A stretch of DNA of 64,000 nt, from positions 310,001 through 374,000 of the forward strand of contig NZ_JAKGAQ010000001.1 of the NCBI RefSeq assembly GCF_021532615.1, in the 5' to 3' direction. Below the pieces are notes generated by a model that was not told where the DNA came from, ran no database searches, and saw only the letters and a list, made by a program, of their open reading frames with translations. How positions within the stretch are numbered: position 1 is the stretch's first letter; each line of letters begins with the position of its first letter. The stretch is from Octadecabacter dasysiphoniae. GTDB lineage: Bacteria > Pseudomonadota > Alphaproteobacteria > Rhodobacterales > Rhodobacteraceae. This document shows positions 48,480 through 58,312 of the stretch, piece by piece. A program made the position numbers and the translations under genes.

Positions 48480-50156
48480 ATGGGTTACAAAACCGACATC
48501 GAAATCGCACGCGAAGCGAACAAGAAGCCAATCCAAGAGATCGGTGCGAAGCTGGGCATCGGGTCCGACGATCTGCTGCCCTACGGCCACGACAAAGCCA
48601 AAGTCAGCCAAGAGTTCATTAACTCTGTGCAAAAGAACGACAGCGGCAAACTGATCCTTGTAACCGCGATCAACCCGACCCCTGCGGGCGAAGGCAAGAC
48701 GACGACAACTGTTGGTTTGGGCGATGGTCTAAACCGTATTGGCAAGAAAGCCGCCGTTTGTATCCGCGAAGCATCGCTTGGGCCGAACTTCGGTATGAAG
48801 GGCGGGGCCGCTGGCGGTGGTTACGCGCAGATCGTGCCGATGGAAGACATGAACCTGCACTTTACGGGCGATTTCCACGCGATCACATCCGCGCATTCCC
48901 TTTTGTCCGCGATGATCGACAACCACATCTATTGGGGGAATGAACTGGAAATCGACGTGCGCCGCGTTGTGTGGCGTCGTGTCGTTGACATGAATGACCG
49001 TGCGCTGCGCCAGATCACGGCGTCTTTGGGCGGTGTGGCCAATGGTTTCCCACGCGAAGCAGGTTTTGACATCACGGTGGCGTCCGAAGTGATGGCCATT
49101 CTGTGCCTGGCAAAAGATTTGAAAGATTTGCAAGACCGCCTCGGGTCTATGATCGTGGCTTACCGCCGTGATCGCAGCCCTGTCTTTGCACGCGACATCA
49201 AGGCTGACGGTGCGATGACCGTTCTGTTGAAAGACGCGATGCAGCCGAACTTGGTGCAGACGTTGGAAAACAACCCTGCGTTCGTACATGGCGGCCCGTT
49301 CGCTAACATCGCACATGGTTGTAATTCGGTCATTGCGACGACGACGGCGTTGAAGATTGCGGATTACGTTGTAACCGAAGCCGGCTTTGGTGCTGATTTG
49401 GGGGCTGAAAAGTTCCTGAACATCAAATGCCGCAAAGCAGGCCTGAGCCCTGATTGTGTTGTGTTGGTCGCAACTGTGCGTGCGATGAAGATGAACGGTG
49501 GCGTCGCGAAGGCTGACCTTGGCAACGAAGACGTGGCAGCGGTTCAGAACGGTTGTGCAAACCTTGGCCGTCACATCGGCAACCTGAAATCCTTCGGGGT
49601 TCCGGTTGTTGTGGCGATCAACCACTTCGTGACAGACACGGACGCCGAAGTGCAGGCTGTGAAGGATTACGTTGAAACCCAAGGGTCCGAAGCGATCTTG
49701 TCCCAGCACTGGGAACATGGGTCAAAAGGGTCTGAGGCGCTTGCGACACGCGTGGCAGAGATCGCAGACAGCGGTGTGTCAGCGTTTGCCCCGATTTATC
49801 CTGATGACATGAAGCTGGCCGACAAAATCCAGACGATTGCCAAGCGGATTTACCATGCAGACGAAGCATTGATGGATCAAAAAATCCGCGATCAGTTGAA
49901 ACTGTGGGAAGATCAGGGCTACGGCAATTTGCCAGTTTGTATGGCTAAGACGCAGTATTCGTTTTCTACCGATCCAACGCTGCGCGGTGCGCCGACGGGC
50001 TTTAGCGTTCCGGTGCGCGAAGTGCGTCTGAGTGCGGGTGCGGGTTTCGTGGTTGTTGTATGTGGTGAGATCATGACGATGCCCGGTTTGCCGCGCGTTC
50101 CGTCAGCCGAAAACATCCACCTGAACGATGATGGCCAAATCGAAGGCTTGTTCTAA
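48480..50156 (+). CDS. fhs: Formate--tetrahydrofolate ligase
   Basis: Makes 10-formyl-THF from formate, ATP and THF, or runs in reverse during oxidation of C1 units. 558 residues, full length. P-loop-like [14 protein letters not shown] (67-80) and many conserved blocks ([32 protein letters not shown]). GGGGAG lies upstream of the ATG. Followed by folD after 91 bp, forming a C1 module often used in roseobacters for methyl groups from osmolytes (inference). Confidence 0.97.
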   Translation: MGYKTDIEIAREANKKPIQEIGAKLGIGSDDLLPYGHDKAKVSQEFINSVQKNDSGKLILVTAINPTPAGEGKTTTTVGLGDGLNRIGKKAAVCIREASLGPNFGMKGGAAGGGYAQIVPMEDMNLHFTGDFHAITSAHSLLSAMIDNHIYWGNELEIDVRRVVWRRVVDMNDRALRQITASLGGVANGFPREAGFDITVASEVMAILCLAKDLKDLQDRLGSMIVAYRRDRSPVFARDIKADGAMTVLLKDAMQPNLVQTLENNPAFVHGGPFANIAHGCNSVIATTTALKIADYVVTEAGFGADLGAEKFLNIKCRKAGLSPDCVVLVATVRAMKMNGGVAKADLGNEDVAAVQNGCANLGRHIGNLKSFGVPVVVAINHFVTDTDAEVQAVKDYVETQGSEAILSQHWEHGSKGSEALATRVAEIADSGVSAFAPIYPDDMKLADKIQTIAKRIYHADEALMDQKIRDQLKLWEDQGYGNLPVCMAKTQYSFSTDPTLRGAPTGFSVPVREVRLSAGAGFVVVVCGEIMTMPGLPRVPSAENIHLNDDGQIEGLF

Positions 50157-50163
50157 ACAAAGA

Positions 50164-50209
50164 CGGGCGGGACGTCGCTGTTTGGCAGTCGCCAAAGGCG
50201 CCCCGCCCG
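50164..50209 (+). other. Nested hairpin between fhs and folD
   Basis: CGGGCGGG (50164-50171) pairs with CCCGCCCG (50202-50209), enclosing a second hairpin TTTGGC-AGTC-GCCAAA (50181-50196). No T run follows. It may slow RNA decay or reduce read-through into folD. Confidence 0.55.
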
Positions 50210-50247
50210 CCGATCCCTCGGGGCGCAGATAATTTAAGGACTGAGAC

Positions 50248-51150
50248 ATGACAGCGACAGTAATCGACGGCAAAGCCTTTGCAGCAAAAGTCCGTGGCAT
50301 GGTGGGCGAGCATGTCGCCACATTGAAAGCAGATCACGGTATTACGCCCGGTTTGGCCGTTGTCCTGGTCGGCGAAGATCCTGCGTCGCAAGTCTATGTT
50401 AAATCCAAAGGCAAAATGACCGTAGAAGTCGGCATGAAGTCCGTTGAGCACCGTATGGACGCTGACGTGTCCGAGGCCGACCTGTTGGCCATGATCGACA
50501 CGTTGAACAACGATCCGACGATCCACGGTATTCTGGTGCAACTGCCGCTGCCGGACCATCTGAACAGCGATCTTGTGATCAATTCCATCGATCCGGCAAA
50601 GGACGTTGACGGATTTCACATTTCCAATGTGGGTTTGTTGGGCACTGGTCAAAAGGCCATGGTGCCCTGTACCCCGTTGGGATCATTGATGATGTTGCGT
50701 GATCATCATGGCAGTTTGTCGGGCATGAACGCGGTTGTGATCGGGCGGTCTAATATTGTTGGCAAACCTATGGCGCAGTTGTTGCTGGGCGACAGCTGCA
50801 CTGTGACCATCGCCCATTCGCGGACCAAGGATTTAGCAGCGGTTGTGCGTCAGGCGGACATCGTCGTGGCTGCCGTAGGTCGTGCGGAAATGGTGCCGGG
50901 CGACTGGATCAAACCGGGTGCGACCGTGATTGACGTGGGCATCAACCGTTTGGATGCACCAGAGAAGGGTGAGGGTAAAACCAAGCTCGTGGGTGACGTT
51001 GATTATGCAAGCTGTGCAGCGGTCGCAGGTGCCATTACACCCGTTCCCGGTGGCGTGGGCCCCATGACCATTGCCTGCCTGTTGGCCAATACATTGACGG
51101 CTTGCTGTCGCGCAAATGACCTAGCGGAACCCACCGGACTGACGGCCTAA
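50248..51150 (+). CDS. folD: Methylene-THF dehydrogenase/methenyl-THF cyclohydrolase
   Basis: Bifunctional enzyme interconverting 5,10-methylene-THF and 10-formyl-THF. 300 residues. Catalytic Y50-VKS-K54 ([10 protein letters not shown]), GILVQLPLP around 92-100, and the C-terminal dinucleotide-binding domain with [13 protein letters not shown] and [15 protein letters not shown] precedes the ATG. It acts directly on the product of the upstream fhs. Confidence 0.97.
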   Translation: MTATVIDGKAFAAKVRGMVGEHVATLKADHGITPGLAVVLVGEDPASQVYVKSKGKMTVEVGMKSVEHRMDADVSEADLLAMIDTLNNDPTIHGILVQLPLPDHLNSDLVINSIDPAKDVDGFHISNVGLLGTGQKAMVPCTPLGSLMMLRDHHGSLSGMNAVVIGRSNIVGKPMAQLLLGDSCTVTIAHSRTKDLAAVVRQADIVVAAVGRAEMVPGDWIKPGATVIDVGINRLDAPEKGEGKTKLVGDVDYASCAAVAGAITPVPGGVGPMTIACLLANTLTACCRANDLAEPTGLTA

Positions 51151-51233
51151 GACTTTTTCTTTGAATTCAACCGTGTAAGAATTGCTTTTAGGGTGATCGA
51201 TTCTATTCGGTCGAACTCTTTGGGGGGAGTTTC

Positions 51234-52016
51234 TTGCGGTCTTTGTTTGGTGACGGGCCTGGTTTCGGGTCCATGTATAAAGAAGTTGTCTCTGCGTCGC
51301 TTTGGGGCGCTTGGGGACTGACGTCCTTTGTGGTGGCTTGGGCGGGTCCTTTCGGAACATTTGATTCACAACCCTTCGCATGGAGATTGACCTATTGGAG
51401 CGGGCTTATTGCTGCTGCAATTGTCATTGCAATCTTTTGCCGGACGGTGTGGCGACACATATTGGCAGGCCGGTCCGAGCTTCTTGAAGACCTGGCGGTG
51501 GCGCTATCGTTGTCCGTTATATTTGGACCATTGGTGGTGCTTTTGAACCGCATTGTCGGGGGAGCTGAGGCCTATCAGGCGATGGGCATGTTTGCCGCAA
51601 TGGGGTGCACGTTTCTGATTGCGATTGGAACGATAGCGCTGCGGCGGGTTCTGCGCGAACCCGCAAAGACAATCCAAGAACAAGCCCAAGTGAAGCGTGA
51701 TCGTTTACTAACCAGGATTTCTGCCCAGCCTGACGCGCGGTTGGCGCGGATCAGTTCGGACAATCACCATATTCGCATCGTGACCGACGATGGCGAAGAG
51801 CATCGTATTTTGATGCGGCTGAGTGATGCGGTGAATGAGACCGACGTGGAACCTGGTGTGTGTGTGCATCGATCCCACTGGGTCGCACGGGCAAAGGTTG
51901 CCGGGGTGAAAAAGGTCGATGGGCGTGATGTTGTGCAGTTGACCTGTGGGGGGACGTTGCCCGTTGGGCCGAAGTACCGCGATAATCTATCTTTCGCCGA
52001 CGACCTTAGCGCTTAA
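51234..52016 (+). CDS. Membrane-anchored LytTR-domain regulator
   Basis: A 260-residue protein with about four hydrophobic segments (roughly 18-38, 48-68, 85-105 and 113-135) followed by a cytoplasmic LytTR DNA-binding domain (about 155-255). The latter is recognisable from HIRIVTDDGEEHRILMRLSDAV (in pieces) and CVHRSHWVARAKV. It probably senses a membrane or envelope signal; target genes unknown. The start TTG 51234 has GGGGGAG close upstream; ATG 51273 is an alternative. Its end overlaps convergent pdeM by 11 nt. Confidence 0.82.
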   Translation: MRSLFGDGPGFGSMYKEVVSASLWGAWGLTSFVVAWAGPFGTFDSQPFAWRLTYWSGLIAAAIVIAIFCRTVWRHILAGRSELLEDLAVALSLSVIFGPLVVLLNRIVGGAEAYQAMGMFAAMGCTFLIAIGTIALRRVLREPAKTIQEQAQVKRDRLLTRISAQPDARLARISSDNHHIRIVTDDGEEHRILMRLSDAVNETDVEPGVCVHRSHWVARAKVAGVKKVDGRDVVQLTCGGTLPVGPKYRDNLSFADDLSA

Positions 52017-52668
52017 GGCAAGATTTGAGTGGCACGGGCAGGGCGCTTTTTCCTGTCAGGACAGCGATGGCCGTGGGTTCCATAATCGCAGCCAAAACGT
52101 CATCACGTGCAGACAATCCGCCTGTGTAGGCGCCGAATGCGGGCATGATGATGCGGGCCGCGTCAATCAGGAAACAAGGCCGTCGCGTCGCACCCGCGAT
52201 CGCCCCCTTGGGATGATAATGCCCCGAGATTTCGCCTGTTTCAGACGTCGCGATATGGCGAAATGTCAGCGGTCCGCGCTTCAGGTCTGCCATATGCGTC
52301 CCGCCGAGCTCTACCGGGCCGGGGTCATGGTTTCCTTCGATCCAGATCCAGTCGCGGCCAGCCTGAAGTCGCGTTAATGTCGCGCGGGTGTCATCGCTAA
52401 TGGCCCGCGCAGCACCCAGATCATCAAAACTGTCACCCAGACAAATAACGGTTGCGGGGTTTGTTGCGTCTATCGCTGCTTCAAGCCGCCAAAGCGTTTC
52501 GCGTGTTTCATAGGGCGGCAACAATGTACCCCCGCGCCGCGCGATCCGTTCGGATTTCCCAAGGTGCAGATCAGACACGCACAAAATCCGTTCGGCGGCC
52601 CACCATAATGTGCCATCAGCACGTGCGGCCAGATCGGTTTTACAAAAGGTGAAAACGTGGTCGGTCAT
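52006..52668 (-). CDS. pdeM: Ligase-associated DNA damage response endonuclease PdeM
   Basis: Metallophosphoesterase, 220 residues, with all calcineurin-like motifs: DLHLGK (33-38), GDSFDD (78-83), GNHD (112-115) and GHYHPKG (about 147-153). PdeM belongs to a set also containing an Lhr-like helicase, an ATP-dependent DNA ligase and an exonuclease. The helicase is 33 bp upstream here; ligase and exonuclease are not adjacent. Overlaps the LytTR gene tail-to-tail by 11 nt. Confidence 0.92.
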   Translation of the reverse strand: MTDHVFTFCKTDLAARADGTLWWAAERILCVSDLHLGKSERIARRGGTLLPPYETRETLWRLEAAIDATNPATVICLGDSFDDLGAARAISDDTRATLTRLQAGRDWIWIEGNHDPGPVELGGTHMADLKRGPLTFRHIATSETGEISGHYHPKGAIAGATRRPCFLIDAARIIMPAFGAYTGGLSARDDVLAAIMEPTAIAVLTGKSALPVPLKSCLKR

Positions 52669-52701
52669 GGCGGGTTCGATGCCCCACCGCGCCGCCGAAG
52701 T

Positions 52702-55104
52702 CTATAGCCCCTCAAGCCCGGCTTCGCGCATCAGGTCTGCCGCGCGGTCTGCCAACAGTTTTTCACGACCCTCGCCAAACACCGGAATGCGCCCCGGTTC
52801 CAGAAACAGGGGGGCCGCAAGCGGTGTGACACGGTCCAGTACAACATGATCAACGCGCCCTTTGGTGCGCTGCAACATGTCTTCGATCCGCCCAAAATCA
52901 ACCAACCCGCGCATTGCCTCTTCGCGCGTTATCCGCAACATCAGATGGTCAGGATCATATTTAGCGAGGGTATCGTACAAAATATCGCTACTGAACGTGG
53001 CCTGCCGCCCTGATTTTCGGCCCTGGCGGGTATTACGTTCAATCAATCCTGCAACGGTTGCTGCCACCCGGAAAGTGCGTTTCATCACCGCATTTCCAGC
53101 CAGCCATGTTTCAAGCCCGTCGCGCATGTTGTCGGGGTCAAACAGCGGCGCGACATCCCTGACAGGCGATAACCCCCAGATCATCAATGCATAATCGGTA
53201 ACGACAAATCCAAGCGGGTTCAGCCCCGCGGCCTCCATGCGCTGCGTCAGGATCAGGCCAAGGGTGCGATGCGCGTTCACACCCGCAAACCCGTAAACAA
53301 CCATGTTTTCACGTTCGTCCTGCGGGAACGTTTCCACCAGTATCCGCCCCGTCTCCGGCAGCTTTGACACGGCGCGTTGCAGGTGCAGCCATTCGGCGGT
53401 GTGGTCAGGCAGGTCCGGCCAGTTGTCGTGTTGGAACATCGTTAAAATCCGCTGGGACAACTGGGTCGACGTGGCGAATTTGGTGCCGTTAAACGTAGCA
53501 ACCTTGGGCGTGCGTCCTTTTTGGCGGCTGACCTCAACGGTGAGCTGGTTCAGTCCTTCGTAGCGCACAATTTGTCCGCCGATTAGAAACGTATCGCCTG
53601 GCGTCAACGTCGCGGCAAAGCTCTCTTCGATTTCACCCAATGTCTTGGCGGATCGGCGAAATTTCACCTTCAGCGTTTCGATATCAAAGATCGTGCCCAG
53701 GTTCATGCGGATGCGCGCGCTTGATCGCGGATCGCGCAGCTGCCATTTTCCATCGACCTCTTTCAGCCGTTTCCATTGATCGTAGACCCGCAGGGCATAG
53801 CCCCCTGTCGCACAAAAATCGAGGCAATCGTCAAACGCAGCCCGGCTCAGATCGCTAAAGGCCCCGACGGTCCTAACCTCATGGAACAGCTGCGTCGCAT
53901 CAAATGGGCCGGAACAGGCGGCAATCAGGATGTGCTGGCACAATACATCACGCGGTCCAGCCCCCTTGGGATCACCATCAAGGTCGTGCGCCTTCGCGGC
54001 CTCAAGTGCTGCAACACATTCAACAACCTCGAACCGGTTGGCAGGCACCAACACAGCCTTGGACGGGGCGTTATAGCGGTGGTTTGCGCGGCCAATGCGC
54101 TGGATCAGGCGCTTGACGTTCTTGGGCGCCCCGATCTGGATCACCAGATCAACATCACCCCAATCGATCCCTAAATCCAAGGACCCTGTGCACACAATCG
54201 CCCGCAAATCGCCGCGCACCATAGCTGCCTCGACGTTCGTACGTTGGTCGCGCGACAGGCTCCCGTGATGGATGCCGATCGGCAAACCATCATCATTGGC
54301 AAGCCAGAGATTATGGAAATAAAGCTCCGCCTGCGCGCGCGTGTTGTGAAACATCAGCGTGGTGTTGTGCTGTTTCACAAGGTCCAGCACCGCCGGAATA
54401 GAATATTTTGCCCCGCCACCCGACCACGGCGGCCTCTCCTGCGTGACAAGCATGGAAATGTCAGGATCAGGCCCGGGATCCGCGATCAAGATGGGGCAAG
54501 GATCAGGATGGCGCGCCAACCGATGGGCAATCGCTGACGGGTCTTCAACCGTTGCCGACAGCCCGACGCGGCGTAAATCTGGGTTCATTGCTTGAATACG
54601 GCTTAGCGCCAGCATCAACTGATCGCCCCGTTTGCTTTCTGCCAGCGCGTGGATTTCATCAACGATGATCCGTTGCACGCCTTTGAAAATGCGCGGCGCA
54701 TCTTCGTATGACACCAATAACGCAAGGCTTTCAGGAGTGGTCAGCAATATGTGGGGCGGGTCTGCACGCTGGCGACGTTTTTGGGTGTAGGACGTATCCC
54801 CCGTGCGGTCTTCAACCCGAATTGGTAGGGCCATCTCGGCAATTGGCGTACCTAAATTCCGTTTGATATCTGCCGCCAATGCCTTGAGGGGTGACACATA
54901 TAACGTATGCAACCCGTCATGCGCACCATCGGCCAGCTCCACCAAAGACGGCAAAAAACCCGCCAACGTTTTGCCACCACCCGTAGGCGCAATCAGCAAC
55001 AACGACGGTTCACTAGACCGTTTCAGCATATCCGCCTGATGCGGGTGTATCGACCAGCCTTTGGTGGAAAACCAATCGGCAAATTTGGGGGGCAAGCTGG
55101 TCAT
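52702..55104 (-). CDS. Ligase-associated Lhr-like DEXH helicase
   Basis: An 800-residue superfamily 2 helicase of the Lhr type: Walker A APTGGGKT (39-46), DEIHALAESKRGDQL (148-162), SATVEDP (motif III), and motif VI QRIGRANHRYN, followed by the Lhr winged-helix and C-terminal core. This short form without the long Lhr extension is the 'ligase-associated' class. It unwinds DNA or RNA:DNA 3'-5' and is thought to act in repair. Operon with pdeM. ATG 55104 is preferred over one seven codons upstream. Confidence 0.93.
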   Translation of the reverse strand: MTSLPPKFADWFSTKGWSIHPHQADMLKRSSEPSLLLIAPTGGGKTLAGFLPSLVELADGAHDGLHTLYVSPLKALAADIKRNLGTPIAEMALPIRVEDRTGDTSYTQKRRQRADPPHILLTTPESLALLVSYEDAPRIFKGVQRIIVDEIHALAESKRGDQLMLALSRIQAMNPDLRRVGLSATVEDPSAIAHRLARHPDPCPILIADPGPDPDISMLVTQERPPWSGGGAKYSIPAVLDLVKQHNTTLMFHNTRAQAELYFHNLWLANDDGLPIGIHHGSLSRDQRTNVEAAMVRGDLRAIVCTGSLDLGIDWGDVDLVIQIGAPKNVKRLIQRIGRANHRYNAPSKAVLVPANRFEVVECVAALEAAKAHDLDGDPKGAGPRDVLCQHILIAACSGPFDATQLFHEVRTVGAFSDLSRAAFDDCLDFCATGGYALRVYDQWKRLKEVDGKWQLRDPRSSARIRMNLGTIFDIETLKVKFRRSAKTLGEIEESFAATLTPGDTFLIGGQIVRYEGLNQLTVEVSRQKGRTPKVATFNGTKFATSTQLSQRILTMFQHDNWPDLPDHTAEWLHLQRAVSKLPETGRILVETFPQDERENMVVYGFAGVNAHRTLGLILTQRMEAAGLNPLGFVVTDYALMIWGLSPVRDVAPLFDPDNMRDGLETWLAGNAVMKRTFRVAATVAGLIERNTRQGRKSGRQATFSSDILYDTLAKYDPDHLMLRITREEAMRGLVDFGRIEDMLQRTKGRVDHVVLDRVTPLAAPLFLEPGRIPVFGEGREKLLADRAADLMREAGLEGL

Positions 55105-55180
55105 GCCCCAAAGGTGTGTGAACACGCGCTTAGGTCAAGTGCTCTGTTCTTCATCTGGCCAGAAAACTCTGGGGGGGTGC

Positions 55181-55196
55181 GGGGGGCTAGCCCCCC
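55181..55196. repeat. GC-rich 16-bp palindrome
   Basis: GGGGGGCTAGCCCCCC, nearly identical to the palindrome inside 3' element copy A (8326-8341) and also followed by CCGNCCTG. Here the ATATTT-containing core is missing. It lies 32 nt beyond the stop of the AAA+ gene. Confidence 0.6.
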
Positions 55197-55227
55197 GCCC
55201 TGTCGGATTTGCGCAGCAAATTCGATC

Positions 55228-56538
55228 CTAGTGCACGATTTTTTCTTCTTTGACGAACATGTTTGCCCATGCGCGATCAATCAGATCGGGCGACATTTGA
55301 TAGGGAATACCCTCGAACTCGCAAATCGAAATCATCTGGTCGATCAGGAAAATCGGCTGATAGTTCGCGTAGATATTGTCGATCGTCGGGTATTTCTTTT
55401 GCAGCAAATGCACCAAGGCAGGTTCATCCAATGGCATCTTGCGCTTACGGGCCATCATCGCAAAAATCTTCAGAAAGTCGCTTTGATCCGGACCATCAAT
55501 TTTGATCTTGAAGAAAATACGACGCAGGGCCGCTTTGTCGAAAATTTCGTTCGGGTGGAAGTTGGTTGAAAAAATGACGAGCGTATCAAAGGGCACCTCG
55601 AACTTTTCACCAGATTGCAGCGCGAGGATATCGCGGTTTTCTTCCAGTGGAACAATCCAGCGGTTGACGATGGCCTGTGGCGGTTCGGCCTGACGGCCAA
55701 GGTCGTCGATGATGAAAATACCGCCAGAAGATTTCAGCTGCAACGGCGCCTGATACGTCCGCGCGGTGGGATTGTAGACCAGATCGAGCATCGACAGTGT
55801 CAATTCACCACCCGTCACAACGGTCGGGCGTTCGCATTTCACATATCGCGTGTCATAGCGTCCCGATGTGCGGCGCAAGGAATTGGGATCATCAACGTCT
55901 TCTTCGGCGGCGGAATGTACGATCGGATCATACACGGTGATCACCTGACCTGCGTATTCAATCGCGCGGGGGATGAAAATCTTGTCGCCCAAAGCATCGC
56001 GAATACCGTTTGAAATCGCGGACTTACCGTTTCCGGGGGGGCCATACATCAGGATTGACCGGCCCGCGCCAACGGCTGGCCCAAGCTGATCCAGCAGGGC
56101 AGGCGGCAAAATAAGATGCCCCATCGCGGCTACCAATTGGTCCCGGGTGACATGAATATTTCGAATTGATTGGCGCTGCACTTGTTCGCGGTACACCTCG
56201 AGCGGGACGGGCATCGCGCCGAAATATTCAGACTGTGCCAACGCATCCAGCGCGCGGGCCTTGCCCATATCCGTCAGCTGATACCCCATTTCATTGCTGT
56301 TATTGGCGTTCAGCGTACCCGTAGCTTCGCAAAGCCGCTGTTCGCGTGCCGCGTCGACAAGTTGCTGGGTGACGTTAACGGGCAGGCAGATCGCCTTTGC
56401 GATTTCTGTCACCATCTCAAGGTTGGTGCGAAACATTGTCTTGATCAAAATATCACGCATCATGACGGGCGATAAAGCCATAGAAGGCAAGGTTTTAGGT
56501 GCCGGTGGCGCCATGACGTCTGAAGTTTGCATATTCAT
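55228..56538 (-). CDS. AAA+ ATPase with N-terminal helical/winged-helix-like region
   Basis: A 436-residue protein. Residues about 28-105 look like a winged helix (DLVTEIAKAICLP-type start, GYQLTDMGKARALDAL). The AAA+ core follows with Walker A GPPGNGKS (166-173), Walker B GGIFIIDDLGR (about 275-285), and an arginine-finger-like segment AALRRIFFKIKIDG. No transmembrane part. Role unknown; it lies next to, but divergent from, genes flanking a tad locus and may serve pilus assembly or regulation (inference). Confidence 0.78.
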   Translation of the reverse strand: MNMQTSDVMAPPAPKTLPSMALSPVMMRDILIKTMFRTNLEMVTEIAKAICLPVNVTQQLVDAAREQRLCEATGTLNANNSNEMGYQLTDMGKARALDALAQSEYFGAMPVPLEVYREQVQRQSIRNIHVTRDQLVAAMGHLILPPALLDQLGPAVGAGRSILMYGPPGNGKSAISNGIRDALGDKIFIPRAIEYAGQVITVYDPIVHSAAEEDVDDPNSLRRTSGRYDTRYVKCERPTVVTGGELTLSMLDLVYNPTARTYQAPLQLKSSGGIFIIDDLGRQAEPPQAIVNRWIVPLEENRDILALQSGEKFEVPFDTLVIFSTNFHPNEIFDKAALRRIFFKIKIDGPDQSDFLKIFAMMARKRKMPLDEPALVHLLQKKYPTIDNIYANYQPIFLIDQMISICEFEGIPYQMSPDLIDRAWANMFVKEEKIVH

Positions 56539-56661
56539 GTTTATCTGCCCGTTTTATGCCAATTGGCGGTGTCGTATGTGGCCTATCCGCCGCGGCCCAA
56601 ATCAATGAAAGCACGCGGGGTTAAAGGTTTTGCAAACATGTGATGCCTGACTATTGTGTCG

Positions 56662-56683
56662 AAAAAAGGGACAAAACCGTCCC
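56662..56683 (-). terminator. Minus-strand terminator in a divergent gap
   Basis: GGGAC (56668-56672) pairs with GTCCC (56679-56683) around a 6-nt loop. On the minus strand it is followed by TTTTTT. It stands between two divergent genes, where no minus gene ends, so it could stop antisense transcription coming from the tad side. Confidence 0.5.
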
Positions 56684-56695
56684 AGAGGCAGGCAA

Positions 56696-58312
56696 ATGAC
56701 AAAATCGAATACAACAGCATTGATCGCATTTCTGTGCGCGGTTCTGGTCGCGATGGCCGGGGCGGCTGTGCTGAAGGGCGGGCTCTATGTGGGCAAGCAC
56801 GAAGGCGACACGTTGCATCTGATGGAAATCGTGTTGCGCATGGCGCAAGGGCAAACGCCGCACCTTGATTTCATGACACCGATTGGCGCGCTGGCATTCT
56901 GGCCAATCGCGATGCTGGTGAAGGCAGGACTGGGCATCGGAATGGCGATCATCTGGGCGCAGACGATCACGGCGCTGATTTTCCTACCCATTATTGTCTG
57001 GATCGCCCGCAACCGCCTGTCACCTTGGGTTGCGGCGTTGTTTGGCCTGTGTGTCATCGTGTTGCTTCTGGCGTTGGTGCACGGAGAGGCGAAGCGTTCT
57101 GTTTCAATTTCGATGCACTACAACCGTTTGGCGTGGGCCGCCGCATTCGTGGCAATTGTCGCGGCGATTGTGCCGCCTCGCACGCCGACGTCAGGTAACG
57201 TCGATGGTGTAATTGTCGGCGCGATGATGGTCGTGATGGCAATGATCAAAGTCACATATTTTGTCCCCTTCGCGCTGCCTGTCGCGTTGGCGCTGTTCAT
57301 GACGGGCCAACGCCGTACGCTGTGCGTCGCTGTTCTGACGGGCCTAGTTTTGATGGCGGGGATCACGTTGTTAACGGGTGTGGACTATTGGACAGCCTAC
57401 GCGCGTGATTTGATTGTCGTGGCCACGTCCGAAGGGCGATCAGCGCCGGGGGAACCCTTGGTCGCGATCATGGGTTCACCAGCCTATCTTGGCGGATCGT
57501 TTCTGGCCGTCGGCGCGGTGATCTTGTTGCGCCAAGGGGCGGCGCATACCGGTGGGTTGATCTTGCTGCTGCTGCTCCCTGGGTTTTTCTACGTGACCTA
57601 CCAGAACTTCGGAAATGATCCGCAGTGGCTGATGCTGCTGGGTGTTCTGGTGTTAGCACTGCGCGACGATGTCATGGTTGCGGCCAACAAGATGGGGTGG
57701 GATATCCGCGCCGCGTTGGGCTATGTCGCCGCGATGGCGCTGGCGCTGACGTCGCCGTCGTTCTTCAATCTCGCCTACAGCCCGTTTCGCCATTTCCAAA
57801 CGGATGTCACCAGCTACAGCCCGATCTTGCCGAGGGATGAACGCCATGCAGACCTTCAGGGGTTCACGATACGTTTGGAACGCGTCGATGCGCGGGTTGC
57901 CCTTGGGGGGCAGGTTGCCGGGCTTACGCCATCGGTTGATCGTGATCCGGTCGTCGAATTCCGGGGCGAAATTTATCCGCCCTGCGGTATCGAACTGGGC
58001 CTCGCACGCTATATCGACACGATGGTGCGCGATCTTGAAACGGCTGGTTACGCAGACGGGACATCTGTGTTCGTGGCGGATCTGTTTTCGTCGCACTGGA
58101 TGTTTGGATCGTTCGAACCAATGGACGGCGGTGCGCCGTGGTATTACGGCGGTTTGCCCGGACTGCGCGATGCGGATTACGTGCTCGTGCCGTTTTGCCC
58201 GATGTCCACGCTCGTTCAGACCAAAGTTTTTGAAATCATGGACGAAGCTGAGGTGCCGCTGAGCGAAATCCGCCGCACAGGTTTGTACATTCTCTACAGC
58301 ATTGACCGCTAG
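56696..58312 (+). CDS. Large membrane protein with C-terminal soluble domain
   Basis: Not recognised in detail. 538 residues: about ten hydrophobic segments between 8 and 370, then a soluble domain of about 160 residues (380-538), probably periplasmic, containing several Cys (DREPV..YPPCGIE-type, FCPM). The architecture resembles ArnT/GT-C type glycosyltransferases (an early acidic loop KHEGDTLHLMEI, residues 33-44), but no firm motif was seen. ATG 56696 is chosen; the 14-codon extension lacks a ribosome site. Its end overlaps convergent cpaA by 4 nt. Confidence 0.68.
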   Translation: MTKSNTTALIAFLCAVLVAMAGAAVLKGGLYVGKHEGDTLHLMEIVLRMAQGQTPHLDFMTPIGALAFWPIAMLVKAGLGIGMAIIWAQTITALIFLPIIVWIARNRLSPWVAALFGLCVIVLLLALVHGEAKRSVSISMHYNRLAWAAAFVAIVAAIVPPRTPTSGNVDGVIVGAMMVVMAMIKVTYFVPFALPVALALFMTGQRRTLCVAVLTGLVLMAGITLLTGVDYWTAYARDLIVVATSEGRSAPGEPLVAIMGSPAYLGGSFLAVGAVILLRQGAAHTGGLILLLLLPGFFYVTYQNFGNDPQWLMLLGVLVLALRDDVMVAANKMGWDIRAALGYVAAMALALTSPSFFNLAYSPFRHFQTDVTSYSPILPRDERHADLQGFTIRLERVDARVALGGQVAGLTPSVDRDPVVEFRGEIYPPCGIELGLARYIDTMVRDLETAGYADGTSVFVADLFSSHWMFGSFEPMDGGAPWYYGGLPGLRDADYVLVPFCPMSTLVQTKVFEIMDEAEVPLSEIRRTGLYILYSIDR

